Source: Sparassis latifolia
Lineage: Eukaryota > Basidiomycota > Agaricomycetes > Polyporales > Sparassidaceae
Assembly (NCBI GenBank): GCA_018466975.1
Contig: CM031560.1
Location: forward strand, 2,046,001-2,110,000
Length of the DNA: 64,000 bases
Direction of reading: 5' to 3'
The notes below the pieces were generated by a model. The model worked only from the letters and a program-made list of their open reading frames with translations. It had not been told where the DNA came from and searched no databases. This document shows, one piece after another, positions 33,353 to 42,073 of this stretch. The translations under genes and the position numbers were made by a program. Position 1 is the first letter of the stretch, and each line of letters starts with the position of its first letter.

Positions 33353-35861
33353 ATGCAACGTCCATCTTCACGCCCCGGAACCTATACGCAGGAGAGCGCT
33401 CTGGATGACCTGCCAGCTATTAAATATGCTATGAGCCTGTTCTTGAACTCAGACATGGTGGAGGCGGAGCAGTATTGCGATGAGTTGGATCCAAACAAGT
33501 AAGTTCGCCGACTTCGATCAATTGAACTTTATGCGACATGAGTTGGACATCCACAGGGAGCGTTTATACATCACTGTTGGATATAGCCTCATCCAGTGCT
33601 TGAAAGCCTTTATGTCGTATGAGGATAAGGTATTGATTGCCCACAAACTTCGCGTTCGAGACTCGAATCATCTGGTCAGGACCTCGACGAAGCTTCTATC
33701 CACGTACAACACGGGAATCAACTCGCAGCTCGACATCGTGCGCCACCTGCTACTATTGTTTCCCAGGTCACCAACTTCGTGAGAGGTGCTCCAAGCCTAG
33801 AGGCAATTAAAGCCATGACCGCTACCCAAAGGCATGCAGAGTTACTGTACGCCGAGATGACTTTCGCGAAGGTGCCGTAGCGTTATCGCAACTCTCGGGA
33901 CTATGATTGGACAGCATCTTTAGGCTATGCTAGCCACCGCACGCACAGGCAGCTGGCTCGCGTTTGTACGAGAAGCGTGAGTACCACTTCACTCTGTCCT
34001 CTTTTCGCATTGCAATGACTTGTCTGTTAGCGCGAGGTTCAGAGTAATGATTAATCTCTATCTCCAGCTGGGAAGATATGTAGACCTCATGGACGCAGAG
34101 GCGGCAGCACGCGGAGAAGCCGAAGACCGTTCAATTGACAGGGATTTTCGTTCCGGTGTCGAACTTGGGGTCGGCGCGTCGAATCTGATCCTCAGTCTGA
34201 TGCCAAAAACTGTTATCACCGTCGCTGAGCTGTTTGGATATCAAGGTAATCGTATGGTAGGCCTCTCACTATTGATGAAGTCTGGTGGATGGACGCCGAC
34301 TTCATCAGAACCAGCGGTCAGCATAGGTCAGTGGTTGCACCGTGCAACTACATCAAAGTGACTGACTGACTTCTATGAGTATAGAAGAGGAAGGGTTGCG
34401 CCGCCCATTATGCGACATTGGTCTCCTCGCATTCCACGTCATTCTTTCAGACTTCGTCTTCCAAGGCGTAGACCTCGCTATAGCACGAAATATCCTGCAA
34501 TGGAATCTGAGGAGGTATCCCAAGGGTGATATCCAGATTTTTTCTTCAGAAATAATGGAGATATGCTGACGTTCTTTTATGCTTAGGCGTGTTCTTCTTA
34601 TTTGTGGAGGGACGCCTCAGGTTGCAGTGCGCACAACCAGCCCTCGCGCTTGAGAGCCACCACAAGGCGATAGCAGTGCAGAGTCAATACCGCAACTTCC
34701 ACTACGTATCCTTGTGGGAGATCGCGTTTTGCAATATGTCTCTGTGGGAGATGTCCGCCTCTCTGGACGCTTGGCGCATTTTGCGGGAAGAAGCAACTTG
34801 GAGTCGTGCATGTTACTCTTATGGAGCTGCAGTATGTCTCCTGGAACTTGGTGCTCCGGAAAATGTACGAGAGGCGAAGCAATTGCTGGATGGTGTCCCG
34901 GGATTGGTGCAAAAGTTGGCTGGTAAATCAATACCTGCCGAGGTTAGCATCTGTCCATCCCGCTTTGTGCTTAACTTAATGTGATGCTGTTACAGAAATT
35001 TGTTGCCCGGAAGGCCCGCCAGTTCAAGGCCCAAGGCGGGCGGTTGCTGCTCCCGGCACTTGAGTTCTGTTACATGTTCATGTCCATCGAGCAGGCACCA
35101 AGAGCAGTAGTTCGGTATAAGATGCTCCCTGAAGTTGAGAGCGCCCTGGTCAATCTTAAGGCTCATGAGAGTGATCCAGCTTCATATGAAGGAGGTCAGA
35201 GGTACTGGGACGATTTTTGCCTCGCGCACTTCCTGGAGGGTGTATGTCTGCGCTATATGGCATATCCAGTAAATCTGCCCCTTTTCTTTTAGTGTCTCTT
35301 TAGCTGATATTATCTCAGGATGCGAATGCAATACTCGATCCCAGAGATGACTTCAATATCCCGCGAAATACATTAACTATCCGAGCCATGGATGCGTTCA
35401 ACAAGGTCCTATCCAACTCTGCTCGCATTCGGCTTGATCACTATCTCATTTACCATACACGTGTGTAGCGTTCATTCGACATTGTTATTGTAACTGACTC
35501 TCCGAAGATTATGAGCTTGGACGATTGTTCGCCCGTGTGGGAAATGAAAAGAAAACTCGCGAACATCTCGAACTTGTCGTGTCCCGTAAGTGCAGTCATT
35601 TTATGCTGCGGATGGCCTTCCGTTTAATCTTCCTCAGAGAAACCGTTGGAGGCTTCCCCGAAAGTTCGGAAAGTGAGGTCGAGCTTCTCATTTCTACCTT
35701 AAGTCGCTGAACAGTGTCCAATTTGCAGGGCAAGTACAGCATGCAAGTGTGTCATACTATTTCAGCTAAGTGAATTGAACTGATAGCGCATGCCCTCACA
35801 GACTGTTCTTGTGGTGCGAGCCGCTGCAGAATTGGAGAAATTATATCCAAAGCAGTCTTAA
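33353..35861 (+). CDS. Iml2/TTC39-family TPR protein
   Basis: Thirteen exons: 33353-33498, 33557-33629, 33680-33871, 33924-33976, 34031-34326, 34385-34525, 34587-34942, 34996-35268, 35319-35460, 35508-35585, 35638-35672, 35729-35746 and 35802-35861, giving 620 residues. Family blocks across the joins include DLPAIKYAMSLFLNSDMVEA, ERLYITVGYSLIQCLKAFMS, TQRHAELLYAEMTFAK, GVELGVGASNLILSLMP, LMKSGGWTP, LRRPLCDIGLLAFHVILS, FVEGRLRLQCAQPALALE, KFVARKARQF, YWDDFCLAHFLEG and HYELGRLFARVG. The pattern is that of Iml2 (yeast inclusion-body clearance, linked to lipid droplets) and animal TTC39 proteins: helical TPR-like repeats for protein contacts. Exon 12 is only 18 nt. The biochemical role is not known. 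Confidence 0.88.
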
Positions 35862-36237
35862 GCCTAGATCGGCGGCCTTCTTAGATCTGTGTGGTTACGG
35901 TGCTCCCTGTTGTTCTACACTATGAAAGACTTTGTTATCGGAACTCAAGGACGAGCTTATCGCGTGGATCATCATCTCCGGGCACTTGAATCTTCTCACA
36001 AGGTATGTCGCTCGGAGTTTCATCTCTGCCTTCACTTAACCGAATGCCCGGAGATCCGCTATAATAGTTAAATGAATTCGTCAAATCTACATTGCGCCGC
36101 CAGAACTCGAACTGCAGCTATGCAGAGGAAACGTAATATGTAAAAGTACAGCTGCCATCAAGTAGGCCCAGCATAAGTTTATGCACAAATCCTACTCGTC
36201 TCAGAGTACCTCAGATCTGGCGTACGCGCTGGATCCG
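35862..36237. other. Spacer before the LRR-type pseudogene
   Basis: 376 nt, 3' flank of the Iml2-like gene and of the leftward pseudogene. No supported gene seen. Confidence 0.4.
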
Positions 36238-36538
36238 TACAGAACTAATCATCCTCGTGCATCTCATACATGCGGACGCTCTCCATGAATTCGTTCGAAG
36301 CGGTACGGTCCATGAGACGCAGCTGGGGCCCATATAAGGGCGCGTGCCGGAGGAGCTGCTCCAGCTCCTGCACGGCATCCTCGGAAAGCGCAGGCCGCCC
36401 CTCCGCGGTCGTGATGCGTACAAAGCTGCGGACGTCATGGACCTCCCACCCCCCGGGCGCCCAGGGCGCTGCTTCTGGGAACCTACCTGCTCAGCAACAA
36501 CACACAACGTGAGAAGCGCTTACTGACCGTCGGCATTA

Positions 36539-36578
36539 GGGGCGTTCAGTTGTATCTGCGAAAGCGGCTTTTCGTCGC
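36539..36578 (+). repeat. Left terminal inverted repeat of the 378-bp element
   Basis: Outer 40 bp of the left arm; pairs with 36878-36916 on the other strand with a single one-base gap. Confidence 0.85.
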
Positions 36579-36877
36579 TGTTGCTTAAGACCACATGACC
36601 TGAGCATCATGTGCACGTTGTTGCGTTCTAGCCGTGACTGTGATCACTCACTAGGGTTAGCTAGGGTTGGGAAAATGCAAACGTTTGCCGGGCCGCCGAT
36701 GGTGGCTGGAGACCCAATCTGGGAAAGCTAACCCCTCAAGTGGAAACATCGGGGGTTTCCGGTGGAAAACCTCACAAACTCCGGGGACCCATCGCTAACC
36801 CTAGCATATACTCTCAGTCTGCACATGATCCTCGGATCACGCAAAAGTCATGTGCCGGTAAGCTGCTTTCTGAGAAA

Positions 36878-36916
36878 GCGACGAAAGCCGCTTTCGCAGA
36901 TACAACTGAACGCCCC
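36878..36916 (-). repeat. Right terminal inverted repeat of the 378-bp element
   Basis: Outer 39 bp of the right arm, reverse complement of 36539-36578 less one T. Confidence 0.85.
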
Positions 36917-38470
36917 TAATATTGAGAAGTGTCGGCACGAGGCGCAGGAAGCACCTGCTGTTCTTCCCTGAGAACATGCTCATCTGAAAGAGGAATGCCA
37001 AGCCGGGCTCTGCCGCTTGGAGCACGTCCACAGAGAGCGTGGGCACCGCGACAACGCTCCGCGCCCCCCATGGCACGTCAGGTGCGCGCGGGCGCGCGGT
37101 GGCGGCAGCCTGGAACGGCATGCCGCCGTGCATCTGGAAGCGATCCGCGCTCTCCGGAAGCTGCAGAGTGTATCGGTGAGGGCGCCCACCACGCCCGCGG
37201 GCGTGAAAAGCGCGAGGGAGCACCCGCGGATCGACGGCGTCACGCTCTCGTGACGCGTAATGAACGCGGTACGGCGGCGGCTCTACGGTGCGCAGGAGCG
37301 CCGGGTGCATCAGTGCTTCCAGTGAGTAGAACAGCTGTGGCTGCTTGCGCAGGAGGTCGTAGAGTTCCTCGGGCGTGACAGACATGCAGCCCATGAGGAC
37401 GAGACGCTTGAGTCCCGCGGCTGCGGTGATAATCTCGCGCACTGTTCAGTGGTGATCTGCGTGTTGAATGAAAGGTTAAGTGTCTCGAGCCCCGGCAGCT
37501 GGGAGACGACATGGACGACCTGATCCGACGTCAAAGCAAAGTCGGAGACGTCGTTTCCCCCAGCCCGGTCAGCACCTTGAGTAGCAGTGGAACCGCGCAG
37601 TCCGGGAAAGGGGACTTTGTGCGAAGGATGGACCTTGTTTCGGCCAGCTTTCCTGTCAGCTAGAGCATCTTCTCGAGCTCACTTGCATCATCCTGCTTAA
37701 TCGCATAATTAAAAAGCGGGAGCAAGAGCCAACGCGACGAGCGATGGGATCAGTGCACCTCCCTCCGGGGACTCTGAATTTGCATTGACGTTATCCGCGC
37801 ATTCAGTGGTATTTTCAGCGGCGCATTCACCCGCATCGCTTTGATATTCACCGGGCCATGCTTCAGCCAGCATATCCAGCGTGACCACGTTTTCACCATC
37901 AAGCAGGTCTATGGTTTTCAAGATGTCCTTTTCAGTCCGTCTCTTCCTCTCAATGTCCGATTCTTCAGTTAGCACTGCGTAATAGCACCTCATGTACTGC
38001 TCCGCGGAGAGTGGGGTATGGGACGTCACGAAGCAATATGCAGGATTCTCCGGGTCCGTGACATCAATGACGGAGATTCCACTGTTCGAATTCAAGGTCC
38101 TGTCAGTCTGGAACTGTCAGAAAGGAACAGAATACCCGCTGCCGCCCCAGCTGCCCATATCGGCAGACAGCAGATTGTGTGTGAACGTGATGCCACTGAA
38201 ATACGCATCCTGGCGGTAGGCAAGGTCGACGTTCCAGCTGACGCCGAGTAGGCAGGAGGTGAAAGGGCAGGGAACGTCGATCATCTCGAGCTGCTCTTTC
38301 CAGCGGCCATACTTGCCGTCGATGTTACGGATCTCGGCGCGCACTATAGGAGGCGGTACGCAGCGCGCACGGCGAAGCGGCCGAAGCACCGATGGTGGTG
38401 GTAGGCCGCGATGCAGCGATACATTGGTGGCGCATTGGGGGGCTTTCAACTTGATTGTCCACCAACTCAT

Positions 38471-38756
38471 CTTCAGATCCGGATCTAAGAACATTGTATG
38501 TCGACTTTTAAGGCAAGTGAGTACGAACAGATGTGAAGGCTTTGGCGCTGGAAACAACAGACGTGACAGTACATTCCTATTACAGTACTTGCCAGTGTGT
38601 TCAGTTCGTGTGGACGGAATGTGCACAAAATCATGCTCTCCAGAGAGCAGCGAAAGCCCAATAGCCAGCTGAAGTTGCTGTACAAATAAAGGAAAACATG
38701 GTTATGAGATGTTACACGTGGCTGCTGCGGGAGAACAACCGAACGAAATATACAAT
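38471..38756. other. Spacer between pseudogene start and inverted-repeat element
   Basis: Upstream flank of the dead LRR-type gene; nothing else seen. After the element, 39777-39935 is likewise featureless up to the 3' end of the MYND gene. Confidence 0.4.
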
Positions 38757-39776
38757 TATTGCTGATTTCAGGAGTCATGTCACGCGGCCAAATATACACA
38801 AATTTCCGCCTTGATGACCTTTAAGTTCGAACGTAGATATCTCCTCAACGGCTGGGCCGTTTCTCTCGATTCTTGTATTTTCGGACTCTCCTCGTCAGCA
38901 CTCAAAACATAGTACAAAGAAATATTCCCTTTCTCCACTATATCTGTTCGCTTTTTTTTGGCAGCTTCCTTCTGGCTCAGAAGTGAGTTTGTCGTCATTG
39001 TATGGGTTGGAGAACGTCAGAAGGTGGTGGAGGTAGTATGGTAGGCAGGGCAGGGATATGCATGTGTGGTCTGGGAGGATCTGGGTTGTATGTGATTTAT
39101 CTCAGACTGCATAGCATATATCATGGGGTTACAGATCTCATGCTATTGTCAATTATTCTGATGTATTTTGTGTACGGACTACATATAGGACTCATGTGTG
39201 CATCAGGAATGAAGGATGACAGTTCTGAAGATGGGGAATAATGGATTTAAGGGCCTGAGTATCATACCAACTGCAGCATGACTCCCACAATCCTGAGTGC
39301 CTTCTACCATCTGCTGCTTGCTTAAAACCATCCAGATATCAACATAAAACATGTAAGATATGAAAAATGCAAACAAGTGAATGTTTTTGACCATCTGTCA
39401 ATGGGGTCCTAGTGCTGTAACCACAGAATTAATCCCACAGCGAGAACATGCTTACCTTCAACTTTACACCATGCCCTCTCTATGATCCTAAGATGTCCTC
39501 TCAGAACAATTTCTCCAGTACTGGGACTGTCTGCCACACAGGAAGTCAGCTCTGAGCTAGCGCAATGACCACCAGAGCCATGAGTACCGAATGGTCTGAA
39601 TATGTACAGTTCTTGATACTATACCCTGCGTGCTGACAAGGAGAGTCCGAAAATGCAAGAATCGAGAGAAACGGCCCAGCCGTTGAGGAGATATCTGTGT
39701 TCGAAGTTAAAGGTCATCGAGGTGGAATTTGTGTATATTTGGCCGCGCGACATGACTTCTGAAATCAGCAATAGTA
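38757..39776. mobile_element. About 1.0-kb inverted-repeat (foldback) element
   Basis: A left arm near 38757-38912 and a right arm near 39631-39776 are reverse complements over about 145 bp with only scattered mismatches (shared blocks such as GAGAAACGGCCCAGCCG and AAATATACACAAATT). The 720-bp centre is AT-rich with no supported coding region. This looks like a non-autonomous inverted-repeat transposon. No clear target duplication was found, so the exact ends are approximate. Confidence 0.75.
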
Positions 39777-39935
39777 CTACAATCTGCACGGATGATAAGT
39801 CGAGAGGCAGCCGCAGTGTGGGCAAGCGGCGTGGAGCATCATGAACAAAGTAAAACATCAAACCTCAGAGCCACTAGAAGCACCACACAAAATAACTCTC
39901 TCGTTATATATCCCCACACCAGCTGATCGACTACA

Positions 39936-41853
39936 TCAATCTGAGGACTTTACCACAAGAGGCATCGCGAAGCCGTTGTAATAATTTGGCATTCGCACGA
40001 CGGGAAGGGGCCTCTGACCCGGACGATGGAAGGGGTTCACGGTGATAGGACGAGACCGAGTCCTAGTCAGAGCTGCATAGTGCGGCGACCCGGGCATGAA
40101 GGCGTGAGAAGCCTGGCCTCGCAGCATTGTCTGGACACCTGTTGCGCAGGTCTCCATGGATTGTTCGGCGTAGTCGGTAATCGCGAACGGGATATTGAGG
40201 CTGAAAAGAATTGTGTTATCTTCGGAATGATGGAGTGAGGTTGCGACAATTCTTACATGGCACTGAAGATCACTGGATCGCTCCACGTCGTGTAATTCAA
40301 CAAGCCGGCATTGAGGCCAACTAAGGCATCCGGCGGTGATTCCTTGGCCACACCCCGTGTCCAAGCTTCACCCTGCGAGTATAGCTTGATAACGACGGAC
40401 CCTCCACCAGCTTTCTTCGGGGAAGTATAGCTCCAAACGATATCCTGTGTGGCGAGAGAGCCAGGATATTTCTGACGCGCCGAGCGTACGAGATCATACA
40501 CTGCTTTCCCAAAGAACACCAAAGTAATGTCTACGTGCGGAAGCAAGAGAGCTAGTTCCGAGAACCTGAAGGAAGGTTAAAATAACTTCGTTCGGGATTC
40601 TTCTGAAACTTACAGAGGCAAAAAGTTCAATTCGACTTCCGCGCCGATGTAGTGCACCTCCAACGCTTGCCGCTTCTCGACAGTTGCATCGTCATTAACA
40701 ACATGAAGGATGTCCGTCAGGAGATGGTACACAGTCATGAGATAATCCATAAGCAGTGACGCAGGGGAGGCCATGGACAGCCCGCGCCACTCGTACCAGC
40801 TTTTCCAGTCATAAACTTGCCCACGTTCAACCCTCACTGGAGGCATAAACTCGTCGGAAAAGAAAAGGCGTGGCACCAAACTGCCATTCGCATCGACTTT
40901 GTCCTTGATTTTCCACATGTCGACATCCGTTGGCCACGCTTCATCACGGAGAACATCCCCATGCACATAACCCTCCGTGCGGCGCACTCTCAACAGTTTC
41001 TTCGCTTCGCTATCTGGCTCACCACGCGACGCAGTACTGTCGTCGTGGGGCTGGAGGCCGCCAGGTACAGACCAGTACCCAAACGAAATTCCAGAACCCA
41101 ACACACCAAGTCGAGCTTTCAGGACATCATGGGAGCACGTGCCGTCAGGCTCTATACGGGCCCAGGGAAACTGCCTGAGAACTGAGGTGAAGTAAGGTAT
41201 GCGCTTCATGTGTTCCTGATCAGTTGTTAGCCACAAAGTCGCGAGATAGCCCAACAACGCTCGCCTTATTGCTTGCACAGAGTTCCTTGTGGGTAGGAGC
41301 TCGTGGCATTTTCGGAGTTTTCCAGTCCGCTACTTGGCACTAAAATGTGAAGGCAGTGCACTATCAATTCAACATGGCCGACGATACCATAATGGTTCGA
41401 AGCACTCACTGCACGGCTGCAATATATCACCGCCTGACATCCAGCTGTATTTATGAGATATAAAGACAATCAGGTATTCAATGCACGATAAACATACCGC
41501 ATCTCATGGGCTACAGACGATATCAACCGGTGAGCATCTACGACATAGACAGCGGAAAAGGGAGAATGACCTTCCACTCCTTGGTTGCTCTATCGAGGCA
41601 AGGACCGGAGCACCGAATGCACTAGGTTAATAGTGAGAGTCGTGCAGAATGTATTATAACAAGCGTGAAAGTGGAAGAACAATCTCACCATGGGGCCGAC
41701 GCCAAAATCGACTTTCTGTAATTTGCGCGTATCACCTGCCTTTTCTGCCTTTTCCCACTCACGCGCATACTTGTAAGCCATAGCAAACGTATCGGCGCTA
41801 CCGAGTCCAGCAGTAGAGAGGTTTGCCATCATCTGTTGGATGGATGCAGACAT
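39936..41853 (-). CDS. MYND-finger protein with Mss51-like C-terminal domain
   Basis: Eight exons on the minus strand: 41853-41689, 41621-41571, 41510-41498, 41444-41410, 41339-41259, 41215-40614, 40565-40257 and 40200-39936, giving 506 residues. The MYND zinc finger is assembled from exons 2-5: CIRC, then RCAGCQAVIYCSRACQVADW and HKELC. The C-terminal half has LLLPHVDITLVFFGKAVYDL, PPDALVGLNAGLLNYTTW and IPFAITDYAEQSME, which resembles the C-terminal domain of Mss51-type MYND proteins. MYND fingers bind Pro-rich peptides; the exact task is unknown, and a mitochondrial Mss51 role (COX1 translation) should not be assumed. Exon 3 is only 13 nt but supplies PMRC and keeps the frame. Confidence 0.85.
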
Positions 41854-42073
41854 CGTTGCCAGTGGTGGCGAGCAGAAACACTTGAACAAAGGCTCGAGAC
41901 CGCCGCACGCGCGTGCGTAAGTCACGTGGACGCGCCTAGCGCGCATGGCGCTAAATCGCAACTTGCCTCCTCCGCTAATATTACTTCGCTTGATTTTTGA
42001 AACCGGTCTATAGCTCCTGGGCAAGGTAGCGGGTTGACATTCGGTGTTCCAGTAACTGCTTCCTACCTTGTCA
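41854..42073. promoter_or_regulatory. Compact divergent promoter MYND protein / PRP24
   Basis: Only 220 nt separate the two start codons. A TCACGTG motif at 41932-41938 sits inside. Shared control is likely from layout. Confidence 0.45.

Larger units (their letters stand above)
36539..36916. mobile_element. 378-bp MITE-like element with TA target duplication
   Basis: Both ends begin GGGGCGTTCAGTTGTATC; the first 39-40 bp of each arm match apart from one T. The arms stay similar inward for about 135 bp, up to an inner pair CTAGGGTTAGC. The element is flanked by TA on both sides (36537-36538 and 36917-36918). It has no coding capacity. TA duplication plus long inverted ends is typical of non-autonomous Tc1/mariner-type elements; the family is inferred. 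Confidence 0.85.
36238..38470 (-). pseudogene. Decayed Agaricomycete LRR-type gene, split by a transposon
   Basis: Reading leftward from the ATG at 38470 (MSWWTIKLKAPQCATNVSLH) one coding line can be followed to a TAG at 36238-36240 (FMESVRMYEMHEDD). It is broken by an in-frame TGA at 38117-38119, a shift near 37709, an in-frame TAG at 37660-37662, shifts near 37560, 37442, 37270 and 37170, and a 378-bp element at 36539-36916. Coding blocks on both sides of each lesion still look protein-like (RAEIRNIDGKYGRWKEQLEM, PGLETLNLSFNTQIT, AAAGLKRLVLMGC, SLALFTPAGVVGALTDTL, SVDVLQAAEPGLAFLFQMSM). One intact-looking intron remains at 36485-36528 (GTCAGT to GAGCAG; joins ADG to RFPE). The family looks like the LRR or F-box-like proteins expanded in mushrooms, by recall. 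It cannot make a full protein now. Confidence 0.85.

Noticed and set aside
36539..36615. Apparent coding continuation VLSNSDEKPLSQIQLNAPN before the last pseudogene exon
   Set aside because: This falls inside the left arm of the MITE; the true join is across the empty site.
37240..37512. Overlapping minus-strand frames considered as a separate small gene
   Set aside because: They are pieces of the frame-shifted LRR pseudogene.
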